A DNA stretch of 61,707 bases from Proteiniphilum sp. UBA1403 (GTDB lineage: Bacteria > Bacteroidota > Bacteroidia > Bacteroidales > Dysgonomonadaceae): contig DBQD01000054.1 in the NCBI GenBank assembly GCA_002305715.1, forward strand, positions 1 to 61,707, read 5' to 3'. Below, piece by piece: positions 53,996 to 61,707 of the stretch. A program made the position numbers and the translations under genes. The notes beneath the pieces are model-generated. The model saw nothing but the letters and a program-made list of their open reading frames with translations. It did not search any database and was not told the origin of the DNA. Each line of letters begins with the position of its first letter. Position 1 is the stretch's first letter.

Positions 53996-54862
53996 TTAAA
54001 TACGATCCAGTACAATCTCAATCAACTCCTCCGTAGAACCCTTGTAATCGGCATTCGATTCCAAAGCAATACGGTTGGCGATGATGGCACATACCGTCAT
54101 TGATTTATGACCCATGAGCTTACTCAACCCTGCAACTGCAGAGCTTTCCATCTCGTAGTTGGTTATCGCATACTCTCCAAAACGGAAGGACTCAATCTTT
54201 GCATTCAAATTAGGATCGGCCAATGGTAGACGCACATGTCTACCTTGTGGGCCATAGAAACCGATGGCAGAGATGGTCACACCCCGAATCATGTCGAAAC
54301 CAATGCGGTCAACAAGTTCTTCGTCGGCACTCACCACATAAGGGGAGCAATGAAATGGAGACCAGTTCACATGCTTTTGAAAGGCAACTTCAAAATCCTC
54401 TTCACAGATGGACCTCGAATCGGCATAATAGTGAAGTAATCCGTCAAAACCAATTGACTTCTCAGACACCACGTATGAACCCACAGGGCAATGAGGTTGC
54501 ATTCCACCGGAGGTTCCTACGCGTACGATAGTTAGTTGTTTGAATTGTTCTTTCACCATGCGTGTGCTAAAATCGATATTGGCTAATGCATCCAATTCAG
54601 TCAATACAATATCGATGTTGTCGGTACCAATGCCATGGGAAAGGGCTGTAATGCGCTTTCCCTTGTAGATACCGGTGATGGTGTGAAACTCACGACTTTG
54701 TACATCGCATTCAATTTCATCGAAAAACGAAGCCGTCATAGTTACACGACCTGGATCTCCCATCATAACAATCTTGTCGGAAAGTTGTTCAGGTTTGATG
54801 TGGAGATGAAAAGCACTACCGTCGGAATTGATGATCAACTCCGACTCGGGTATAATTCTCAT
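53996..54862 (-). CDS. udp: Nucleoside phosphorylase, probably uridine phosphorylase
   Basis: The protein has 288 aa with the PNP/UDP family core: VMMGDPGRV near residue 35 for phosphate binding, ITALSHGIGTDNIDIVLTEL, IVRVGTSGGMQ, and the EMESSAVAGLSKLMG stretch with the ribose-contacting Glu. It splits nucleosides to base and ribose-1-phosphate in the cytoplasm. The extra length over E. coli Udp and the middle segment fit the Bacteroidales form; whether it prefers uridine cannot be told. It is located between floA and the M16 gene. Confidence 0.85.
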   Translation of the reverse strand: MRIIPESELIINSDGSAFHLHIKPEQLSDKIVMMGDPGRVTMTASFFDEIECDVQSREFHTITGIYKGKRITALSHGIGTDNIDIVLTELDALANIDFSTRMVKEQFKQLTIVRVGTSGGMQPHCPVGSYVVSEKSIGFDGLLHYYADSRSICEEDFEVAFQKHVNWSPFHCSPYVVSADEELVDRIGFDMIRGVTISAIGFYGPQGRHVRLPLADPNLNAKIESFRFGEYAITNYEMESSAVAGLSKLMGHKSMTVCAIIANRIALESNADYKGSTEELIEIVLDRI

Positions 54863-54898
54863 AGTCAGTTTTTTGTTTATAAATACCGTTTTTTGTTA

Positions 54899-55882
54899 TT
54901 ATTTATTACCACCTCCGCTCTGCGGTTTGGCAATGGAGTCTCTCATGTCGGTATCGGCCTTGATATTCTCCATTCTGTAGTAATCCATAATGCCCAAATT
55001 GCCATTACGGAATGCTTCTGCCATTGCAATAGGAACCTCTGCTTCGGCTTCAATAACCTTGGCACGAGCTTCTTGAGCTTTGGCTTTCATCTCCTGCTCG
55101 AGGGCGATGGCCATGGCACGACGCTCTTCGGCACGTGCTTGGGCAATGTTCTTGTCTGCTTGTGCCTGATCCATTTGCAATACGGCACCAATGTTTTTAC
55201 CTATGTCGATATCGGCAATGTCAATTGAGAGAATCTCGAAGGCTGTGCCTGCATCAAGTCCTTTTTTGAGTACCAGCTTAGAGATTGAATCTGGGTTTTC
55301 TAATACCGACTTATGCGATACCGCCGAACCGATGGAGGAGACAATACCTTCACCTACACGGGCAAGGATGGTTTCTTCGCCCGCACCACCAACCAATTGT
55401 TTGATGTTGGTACGTACTGTTACTCGTGCTTTGGCGATTAGCTGAATACCATCGATGGCCACCGCAGAAACGGGGGGTGTATCAATCACCTTCGGATTTA
55501 CAGACATACGTACGGCTTCCAGCACATCGCGACCTGCCAGGTCAATGGCTGTTGCCATTTGAAATGTAAGATCGATGTTTGCCTTAGATGCCGATACCAG
55601 TGCATGTACTACCTTTTCTACATGTCCACCTGCCAAGTAGTGAGCTTCCAGATTATCACGGGAAACTTCTTTTAGACCGGCCTTGTGGGCCTCAATCATT
55701 GCATAGACGATTGTGTGAGGTGGAACACGGCGTAGACGCATCAAAAAGAGCTGAACCAGTGAGATGTGTACTCCGGCAGATAATGCGTTAATCCACAGGA
55801 AGAACGGGACATAATGAAAAAAGATTAGAAAGAAAATGACGATTACCCCAATGGTAATGATCAACGGAAATGAAAAAGCCAT
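54899..55882 (-). CDS. floA: Flotillin-like protein FloA (UPF0365)
   Basis: The protein has 327 aa. An N-terminal hydrophobic stretch (about 4-45, with a break near residue 27) anchors it in the inner membrane. The SPFH-like region follows, with LMRLRRVPPHTIVYAMIEAHKAG and AVAIDGIQLIAKARVTVRTN, and then an Ala/Glu/Arg-rich coiled coil (about 220-300) with many EARA-type repeats. FloA oligomers organise membrane microdomains. The NfeD gene lies 39 nt upstream; NfeD and flotillin are a well-known partner pair. Confidence 0.93.
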   Translation of the reverse strand: MAFSFPLIITIGVIVIFFLIFFHYVPFFLWINALSAGVHISLVQLFLMRLRRVPPHTIVYAMIEAHKAGLKEVSRDNLEAHYLAGGHVEKVVHALVSASKANIDLTFQMATAIDLAGRDVLEAVRMSVNPKVIDTPPVSAVAIDGIQLIAKARVTVRTNIKQLVGGAGEETILARVGEGIVSSIGSAVSHKSVLENPDSISKLVLKKGLDAGTAFEILSIDIADIDIGKNIGAVLQMDQAQADKNIAQARAEERRAMAIALEQEMKAKAQEARAKVIEAEAEVPIAMAEAFRNGNLGIMDYYRMENIKADTDMRDSIAKPQSGGGNK

Positions 55883-55921
55883 GATGATTTGTTTTTGGTG
55901 TTTAAATTTGCACTTAGAACG

Positions 55922-56410
55922 TTAGTTTTCGGTTATTTGTTTTCTCTTAACAAGTACATTGTAGGTCTCTACCTTCACAACTTCAATTTCGCTATCTTCG
56001 TCGATGAATTCACCATTAACCGATTTACCTTCAATCACAACATCATTTACCATCACTTTACCAATTGGATTCAATCGGGAAATGGCGGTGCCGGTATCTC
56101 CAACAGCAATTTTTTGCAAGGAGCTGTTGTCGACGGTACTCTCGATGTTGGTGTTAAGCGATATCTTCTGCAACGATTTTGAACGAAGTAGCCAGAAAAA
56201 TGAGCCACCAAGTGCTATCGCAGAGGAGGCAAGGGAAATATTTCCGGCTGTAGTACCCATAAATAGATAGGCATAGGTGATTCCTCCGATGAGGAATATG
56301 GCTCCCGCGATACCGGCGATACTGATGCCGGGAAGTAGGAAAATTTCTATGAGCATAAATACTACGCCCAGCGCAAGAAGTACAATTACAATGATAAGGT
56401 CGAGTGGCAT
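55922..56410 (-). CDS. NfeD family membrane protein
   Basis: The protein has 162 aa, the short form without the serine-protease domain. Three or so membrane segments occupy residues about 5-85 (LIIVIVLLALGVVFMLIEIFLLPG at the start). A soluble C-terminal OB-fold-like domain (about 95-160) has the typical VGDTGTAISRLNPIGKVMV pattern. It is the expected partner of FloA encoded next. It starts 6 nt after the stop of the preceding TPR gene. Confidence 0.9.
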   Translation of the reverse strand: MPLDLIIVIVLLALGVVFMLIEIFLLPGISIAGIAGAIFLIGGITYAYLFMGTTAGNISLASSAIALGGSFFWLLRSKSLQKISLNTNIESTVDNSSLQKIAVGDTGTAISRLNPIGKVMVNDVVIEGKSVNGEFIDEDSEIEVVKVETYNVLVKRKQITEN

Positions 56411-56416
56411 ATGTGA

Positions 56417-57841
56417 TTAATATTGTGAATAATTGGCACGTATTTCTTCGTTTCGAGCTGCTCTCTTCAACCGTTGTATCTCCCTATAAAGTCTGTCGCT
56501 CTCTTTTTCCTTGCTGAGGATGGATGTACGAAGGGCTTCTTGGTTGTTATCTTTTGCAAATTGATCCCTTTCTTGGGACAGGCTTTGTTGTAACTCTTCC
56601 CATTGATTCTCCAGCGTCAATGCTTGTGAAAAGGTCTGTCTGGCTTCCGGCGTCTTAAAATCGTTGAGTGTGTGATAGGTGAATTGGTCGTTGATGACAA
56701 ACGTGAAATCCATATCTGGTTTTTCCAAGGATTCAATCTTCTGTCTGGCTGTCTCAATGAGTGAGCTGTAGTCTACTCCTGGCCTCCACGTATCGGCTAT
56801 TGCGGAGATTCGTGCTCTGTTGCTCATGTAGGTAAGATCGTCATTCTCCAACAATGTCACCTGTGTGTTGGGAATGAAGGTGTAGACACAGACTGAGTCT
56901 GCTGGCTGAAAACGGTCAGATGCGAACCATCCTACACCTTTTTCTTCGTCAATTACCATCAGGTAATCGTTGAAAAAGGAGTTGAATGGCATGTTTAGTT
57001 GGTTAGGGGTGAGGTAACTGTCTGAGGAGAGATTGTAACGAGTTACAAATAGATCGTACCCCCCTAGAGAGCCATGTCCGGTGGAGGCAAAATAGATTGT
57101 CAACCCGTCGTTCATCACAAAAGGATAAGCCTGATTGCCCTCCTCGTTGATGGATGCGGGGAGCTTCTTCTCGTTGCCAAACCTATCTAGCAACTTGTCC
57201 ATCGTGTAGAGATCAATACCTGTTGACTCATCTCCTTTCGAGTAGTAAATTTTGTCTCCTCGTCCGTTGATATAAAGTGTCTGATCGGTAATGTTGCTGT
57301 CTTTGAAGAACTCCTGCAATGTTTGCAGAGAACCGGACGACTTGCCTAAATTATAGGCCTCCAAAAACTCTTTTTTGGGTAATACCAGGCTGTCGATAAT
57401 CTGCACATCTTCGGTGCGAAGTACTCTTCGTTGAAGCTGTGCTGACTCTTCCCTGAAAAGCTCGAGTCTGGCTAAAGCATCTTTGTTGCGCCGCTGTACT
57501 TTTTGATATTTTTCATACGCTTTCTCGGCGTCATCGAAACGGTACAGTTTACTGTAAAGCTCACCCAAATAAAGGGTTGCATCCGGGATCTTCTTCTCGT
57601 CGGCAAATGTAAGATATTTAACTGCTTCTGTAAGCTTTCCTGTTTTAAGCAAACTCACACCAAGCCATTGATTCAGCGCAGGATTGGTAGGATCTTTGGA
57701 ATATTCCTCTTGAAAGATATGTAAGGCGTCGGCATAACGTCCATTTAGATACCAACTCCTGGCATCGTCAAGCGTTTGTCCCTGTAGGGCAAACAGTGTG
57801 GTGCTGAGCAGAAGCGTGAAAAGGATATGTTTATTGTTCAT
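56417..57841 (-). CDS. Secreted TPR / beta-propeller-like hypothetical protein
   Basis: The protein has 474 aa with a signal peptide (residues 1-22, ending LQGQ). Residues about 25-125 form three TPR-like pairs. Residues about 190-330 contain strand repeats of the WD40-like/PD40 type, such as GNQAYPFVMNDGLTIYFASTGHGSLGGYDLFVT, as found in periplasmic OmpA-like proteins of Bacteroidota, but no OmpA domain follows. The last 80 residues are a charged coiled coil. It leads the set with NfeD, FloA, Udp and M16 and has its own promoter box. The function is unknown. Confidence 0.78.
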   Translation of the reverse strand: MNNKHILFTLLLSTTLFALQGQTLDDARSWYLNGRYADALHIFQEEYSKDPTNPALNQWLGVSLLKTGKLTEAVKYLTFADEKKIPDATLYLGELYSKLYRFDDAEKAYEKYQKVQRRNKDALARLELFREESAQLQRRVLRTEDVQIIDSLVLPKKEFLEAYNLGKSSGSLQTLQEFFKDSNITDQTLYINGRGDKIYYSKGDESTGIDLYTMDKLLDRFGNEKKLPASINEEGNQAYPFVMNDGLTIYFASTGHGSLGGYDLFVTRYNLSSDSYLTPNQLNMPFNSFFNDYLMVIDEEKGVGWFASDRFQPADSVCVYTFIPNTQVTLLENDDLTYMSNRARISAIADTWRPGVDYSSLIETARQKIESLEKPDMDFTFVINDQFTYHTLNDFKTPEARQTFSQALTLENQWEELQQSLSQERDQFAKDNNQEALRTSILSKEKESDRLYREIQRLKRAARNEEIRANYSQY

Positions 57842-57860
57842 CGCTCATCTATTCTGGTAT

Positions 57861-57868
57861 CAAAGATA
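57861..57868 (-). promoter_or_regulatory. -7 box (TATCTTTG) for the 57841 minus-strand operon
   Basis: On the minus strand TATCTTTG lies 19 nt before the ATG at 57841, the usual distance. It would drive the five-gene set down to 51131. Confidence 0.55.
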
Positions 57869-57962
57869 TGAAAAATTAAGAAACGCAATAGTATATATAC
57901 TTAAATTCCTTCTGTATTGTAGGTAGTAGGAGAATTCATGACAAATATTTTTATACTTTTCG

Positions 57963-57970
57963 TATCTTTG
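57963..57970 (+). promoter_or_regulatory. -7 box (TATCTTTG) for guaA
   Basis: TATCTTTG ends 35 nt before the ATG at 58006. No TTTG is seen 20 nt upstream. I see no guanine riboswitch in the short leader. Confidence 0.55.
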
Positions 57971-58005
57971 CAACTTCTTATTATTTTCCCTCATAATTCA
58001 ATCAG

Positions 58006-59526
58006 ATGCACGAAAAAATTATCATTCTCGATTTTGGCTCACAAACAACACAGCTCATAGGTAGGCGAGTGAGAGAATTAAATACGTACTGCGAAATTGT
58101 ACCGTACAATAAATTTCCATTTGGTGATGAAACGGTGAAAGGGGTAATCCTTTCAGGTAGCCCTTTTTCGGTGAACGATAAAAATGCGTTCAAGGCCGAT
58201 TTGTCACAGATTCGAGGTAAATACCCTCTCTTGGGGATCTGCTACGGAGCTCAGTTATTGGCAAGTGTTTCCGGTGGTGAGGTAGATAAGGCCGATTCAA
58301 GGGAATATGGTCGTGCCCATTTGCGTATAAGAGAAGCAAATGATCCGCTGCTGACGGGATTACCGACTAACAGTCAGGTGTGGATGTCGCATGGAGATAC
58401 CATCGTGAAGGTGCCCGAACATTTCAACGTGATTGCCTCTACCGAGGATGTGGACCTGGCAGCGTACAAGGTTGACGGTGAAGAGACATGGGGGGTGCAA
58501 TTTCATCCGGAGGTATTTCATACCGAACAGGGTACGAAGATTTTGGATAATTTTCTGACCATTTCCGGGGTGAAGAAAGACTGGACGCCGGCATCCTTCA
58601 TTGCTACAACTGTGCAGGAGTTGAAGGAGCAACTGGGCGACGATAAGTTGATTCTTGCATTATCGGGAGGGGTAGATTCTTCGGTAACGGCGGTGTTGCT
58701 CAATAAAGCCATTGGAAAGAATCTCACCTGTATTTTTGTGGATCACGGACTGTTGCGGAAAAATGAATTCGAATCAGTACTTGAGAACTATGAACATCTG
58801 GGACTGAATGTAATCGGTGTTGATGCCAAACAGCATTTCTATGGTGAGCTGGATGGTGTGACCGACCCGGAAAGAAAACGCAAGATCATTGGAAAAGGTT
58901 TTATTGATATTTTCGAACAAGAGGCAAAAAAACTGAAAGATATTAAGTGGTTGGCTCAGGGAACTATCTATCCCGATATCATTGAGTCGCTGTCAATCAC
59001 TGGGGTGACCATCAAAAGTCACCATAACGTAGGTGGGTTACCCGAAAAAATGAACCTGAAACTGTGCGAACCGCTTCGCCTGCTCTTCAAGGATGAGGTT
59101 CGAAAAATAGGTCTCGAACTGGGTATGCAGGAGCACCTTATTCATCGACATCCTTTCCCCGGACCGGGTCTTGGTATTCGTATCTTGGGAAGCATAACAC
59201 CCGATAAGGTACGTGTGGTGCAGGAAGCAGACGATATATTTATTTCTCACCTCCGCGCTGCCGGTCTTTACAACAAAGTGTGGCAGGCAGGTGCTATACT
59301 GTTACCCGTACAATCGGTCGGAGTAATGGGTGATGAGCGAACCTATGAGAATACGATAGCATTGCGTGCGGTTACTTCAACAGACGCCATGACGGCCGAC
59401 TGGGCACATTTGCCGTACGAATTTCTGGCAAAGGTGTCGAATGAGATTATCAATAAAGTGAAAGGTGTGAACCGAGTAGTCTATGATATCTCTTCGAAAC
59501 CACCCGCTACGATTGAGTGGGAGTAG
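58006..59526 (+). CDS. guaA: GMP synthase (glutamine-hydrolysing)
   Basis: This 506-aa enzyme converts XMP to GMP. The amidotransferase triad is visible as C79 (GICYGAQLLA), H167 and E169 (VQFHPEVFH). The PP-loop ATP site SGGVDSS is at 220-226, and the C-terminal dimerisation domain ends in PPATIEWE. Length and motifs are normal. The gene is transcribed away from the operon at 57841, and its last 20 bp overlap the end of the HD-domain gene on the other strand. Confidence 0.97.
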   Translation: MHEKIIILDFGSQTTQLIGRRVRELNTYCEIVPYNKFPFGDETVKGVILSGSPFSVNDKNAFKADLSQIRGKYPLLGICYGAQLLASVSGGEVDKADSREYGRAHLRIREANDPLLTGLPTNSQVWMSHGDTIVKVPEHFNVIASTEDVDLAAYKVDGEETWGVQFHPEVFHTEQGTKILDNFLTISGVKKDWTPASFIATTVQELKEQLGDDKLILALSGGVDSSVTAVLLNKAIGKNLTCIFVDHGLLRKNEFESVLENYEHLGLNVIGVDAKQHFYGELDGVTDPERKRKIIGKGFIDIFEQEAKKLKDIKWLAQGTIYPDIIESLSITGVTIKSHHNVGGLPEKMNLKLCEPLRLLFKDEVRKIGLELGMQEHLIHRHPFPGPGLGIRILGSITPDKVRVVQEADDIFISHLRAAGLYNKVWQAGAILLPVQSVGVMGDERTYENTIALRAVTSTDAMTADWAHLPYEFLAKVSNEIINKVKGVNRVVYDISSKPPATIEWE

Positions 59527-61594
59527 GTGTCTTCAATTCGGGATAGGCTATTCGTGAATGATACACTGTTTTTAGCTTATCCACGAACACATCTTTTACA
59601 ACTTGGATATCATGGAACGTGATGGGGGCCATTTTAAAATAACCTTCGTTCAGTTGTGAGTCTATGATCTTATCCACCAGCTTACGCAACGATTCTTCAG
59701 TGTATTCGGGAAGACTACGGGAAGATGCTTCTACCGCATCGGCCATCATCATGATGGCCGTTTCTTTTGAAAAAGGATTGGGCCCGGGATAACGGAAGTC
59801 GGTTTCATTGGCTTCCTTATCGGGGTTTGCATTCTTCCATGAAATATAGAAATATTTGGGCATACTGGTGCCATGATGCGTTTCAATGAAATCGATAATC
59901 TGTTTTGGCACATTGTGCTTCTGTGCGATCTTAACACCATCTTTCACATGACTGATGATGATGCGAGCACTCTCCTCAAAGGGTAGTCCGGCATGGGGGT
60001 TCATACCGGGTGTCTGGTTCTCGGTGAAGAATGCAGGATTAATCATCTTTCCCACATCATGATACAACGCACCTGTTCGAATCAACGATGCGTTGGCTCC
60101 AATCTTTGCGGCTGCAGCCATACCCAGATTCGACACCTGAAGCGAGTGTTGGAATGTTCCGGGCGCTTTCTCTGAGAGTTCTTTTAGCAGTGGCTTATTG
60201 ATGTTGGATAGCTCAACTAGCGTTACACCTGAAATAAATCCAAACGATTTCTCTACCAGGTAGACTAACGAGTAGGAGAACATGATAAAGATAAAGTTGA
60301 TCAAGAAATAGATCAACATCAGCCAGTCGCCTTCGGTGATACTTCCTTCCTGATACATGACTAATCCGAGGTAACTCAGAATATAGGTGAGCAGGATAAA
60401 AAACGAACTACGTATCAGCTGAGATCGCTCCGACAACTCTTTCAACATGAAAATTGAGATCATCGACACTGATATTTGAATTACAATGAATTCAAATGGG
60501 AATGGAACCATAAGCGAACTCAAAATAATGGAGGTCAAACTTGCAAAAAGTGCTGTTCGGGAGTCAATGAATGTACGAATGAGTATGGTGACAATAGCAT
60601 ATGGGATGATATACACACTAAAGAGATCGAATGTGATAGTGATGGCTGTTAGTAGTACGAAAAATACTATCAACAACAACATAAATAATACATGCTTTCG
60701 ATCCCGGTATTCTAAAGGTCTGAATAGCAAAAGATAGAGGTAAAAACAGGTGAACATGAGGGTAATCAGTGTAAACTGACCCAGCACAATCCAGATGTTT
60801 CTTGTGGATCCTCCGCTTCGTTCCTCCATAACTCGTTTCAATGAGGAAAGAATGTTGTAGGTTCTTGCATCCACAATCTCACCTTGGTCGATGATACGTT
60901 GGCCCTGTTGAACCATTCCCCGACTGATATCGACCTGCTGAATAAATTCTTCCTGCGCCTTTGCTGAGGTCACTGCGTCATACATTACATTCTCGCGAAT
61001 GTACTCGTTTATGTCGGCGGACTGAATAGTGGATAGGTCTATACTTTCAGGTACATCGTTCAGCACCTTTTCATAAGCAGATCGAATGGTGTAAAATGTG
61101 TATATGTTACGTGACTCGGCAACATTTCCTTTTTTTATACGCAAGGAGCCTGTCGCTGAATCCAGAATACGATCATAATCTTCCGAACGCATTATTCCAC
61201 TGGTATACAATTCTTGTAACTTGTTGCGGATGTATAGCTTATTAGGTGCAGGAAGCTTCGAGATTTTGGAATTCAGGTTCACATCTGCATCAAAGTCGGC
61301 AAGGGCATTTTTAAGCACTTCCTCGTCAAACTCAAAATAGGGCTCATAAAATTCAAGAATACTGTCTTGCTCTGCTTTTAATTGATCGGCAGGCTTGTAT
61401 ATTGGGAAGTCAAAAGGTGCTGTAAGAAGTCCGTATTGCCAAGGCCTACCTTCATTGAAAGAATACTTGAAGCTACCCTGACGGGGAAAGATGTAGGTGA
61501 TGAGTAAAATGGCGGCAATGAATACCAAAGGGACAAACACCTTTGTTCGTATCCGAAATTTCTTTTTATTGGATGTAGCACGTTTAGCCTTCAT
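59507..61594 (-). CDS. 7TM-HD phosphohydrolase (PgpH-like, probable c-di-AMP phosphodiesterase)
   Basis: The protein has 695 aa. An N-terminal membrane segment (about 17-37) is followed by a large outside domain (7TMR-HDED type, about 45-265), a bundle of about seven membrane segments (about 270-455) and a cytoplasmic HD domain. The HD residues are seen at H near 483 (FQHSLQV) and H-D near 512 (YHDVGK, an HDIG variant), with further metal-site histidines in FIETHHGT. This is the PgpH architecture, whose members cleave cyclic di-AMP; the assignment here is by family. It converges on guaA with a 20-bp overlap. Confidence 0.9.
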   Translation of the reverse strand: MKAKRATSNKKKFRIRTKVFVPLVFIAAILLITYIFPRQGSFKYSFNEGRPWQYGLLTAPFDFPIYKPADQLKAEQDSILEFYEPYFEFDEEVLKNALADFDADVNLNSKISKLPAPNKLYIRNKLQELYTSGIMRSEDYDRILDSATGSLRIKKGNVAESRNIYTFYTIRSAYEKVLNDVPESIDLSTIQSADINEYIRENVMYDAVTSAKAQEEFIQQVDISRGMVQQGQRIIDQGEIVDARTYNILSSLKRVMEERSGGSTRNIWIVLGQFTLITLMFTCFYLYLLLFRPLEYRDRKHVLFMLLLIVFFVLLTAITITFDLFSVYIIPYAIVTILIRTFIDSRTALFASLTSIILSSLMVPFPFEFIVIQISVSMISIFMLKELSERSQLIRSSFFILLTYILSYLGLVMYQEGSITEGDWLMLIYFLINFIFIMFSYSLVYLVEKSFGFISGVTLVELSNINKPLLKELSEKAPGTFQHSLQVSNLGMAAAAKIGANASLIRTGALYHDVGKMINPAFFTENQTPGMNPHAGLPFEESARIIISHVKDGVKIAQKHNVPKQIIDFIETHHGTSMPKYFYISWKNANPDKEANETDFRYPGPNPFSKETAIMMMADAVEASSRSLPEYTEESLRKLVDKIIDSQLNEGYFKMAPITFHDIQVVKDVFVDKLKTVYHSRIAYPELKTPTPTQS

Positions 61595-61615
61595 ATCTTA
61601 GTGCGTTAGCAGTTA

Positions 61616-61634
61616 AGTTGTTGATTGAACAACT
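61616..61634. other. Short hairpin in the 5' region of the HD gene
   Basis: AGTTGTT (61616-61622) and AACAACT (61628-61634) are perfectly complementary around GATTG, 22 nt upstream of the start codon at 61594. It may lie in the leader mRNA. No standard -7 box is seen close by. Confidence 0.35.
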
Positions 61635-61683
61635 GATGCTGGATGATTGTTTTTTTTGTAGGAGAAAATAGCAAATAATCCTG

Positions 61684-61707
61684 TCTGACTCTAATCTGAC
61701 TCTAATC
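61684..61707 (+). repeat. 11-bp tandem array at the window edge (TCTGACTCTAA)
   Basis: Two complete 11-bp units and the first two bases of a third run off the end of the window, so the real array is probably longer. The period equals that of the two arrays at 50839-50965. Confidence 0.75.

Overview
The window looks like a chromosomal segment of a Bacteroidales bacterium (phylum Bacteroidota), probably from the Dysgonomonadaceae/Porphyromonadaceae side; the genus cannot be fixed from the sequence alone. Three things point there. Many start sites are preceded by the Bacteroidota -7 box TAnnTTTG, sometimes with a TTTG box about 20 nt further upstream. The protein families are typical of the group: DUF4292 lipoprotein, long amidophosphoribosyltransferase, NfeD/FloA pair, M16 peptidase of about 930 aa, and a menaquinone-only quinone pathway. 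Gene ends and operon overlaps are mostly ATGA type. I saw no tRNA, rRNA, CRISPR array or intact insertion sequence.

Region by region: (1) 1-16293 holds a 220-nt leader behind a strong promoter, then a seven-gene plus-strand transporter locus: ABC ATPase, giant ABC-2 permease with a degenerate M1-peptidase-like exterior, TolC-type channel, lipoprotein adaptor, RND pump, a 1563-aa RND pump fused to an ABC ATPase, and a small ABC-2-like permease. (2) 16446-23103 is a minus-strand run with a long amidophosphoribosyltransferase, PhoH, PurC, UbiE/MenG, AroE and an Xaa-Pro peptidase. (3) 23225-26183 carries dGTPase, a possible small RNA, two dispanin-like membrane proteins and a DUF2752 protein. (4) 26199-34504 has uvrA on the minus strand, then a CPA2 antiporter with Usp-like tail, a GH10-like lipoprotein and an RNA methyltransferase with a long Arg-rich tail. 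(5) 34530-40822 is a compact minus-strand menaquinone operon (thioesterase, menF, menD, menB, menC, menE). (6) 40981-46378 has a hypothetical gene, then dut, a TPR protein, a DUF4292 lipoprotein and an EnvC-like protein. (7) 46446-50727 has a nucleoside-type MFS transporter and a GH31 lipoprotein with a PA14 insert. (8) 50728-51130 is a repeat-rich intergenic stretch. (9) 51131-57841 is a minus-strand set: TPR/propeller protein, NfeD, FloA, nucleoside phosphorylase, M16 peptidase. (10) guaA and a 7TM-HD (PgpH-like) gene converge and overlap by 20 bp at the right end.

The strongest candidate for something new is the transporter locus at 387-16293. An RND pump and an ABC ATPase are joined in one reading frame, and the ABC domain itself seems to be split by a membrane insert of about 175 residues. 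The same locus encodes a second, related ABC ATPase with a very large partner permease, plus a full RND/adaptor/TolC set. This suggests one envelope-spanning machine that could use both proton motive force and ATP. Secondary points of interest are three 11-bp-period intergenic tandem arrays that may be related, a possible promoter-driven small RNA at 24607-24790, and a plus-strand terminator buried in the 3' coding end of menE.
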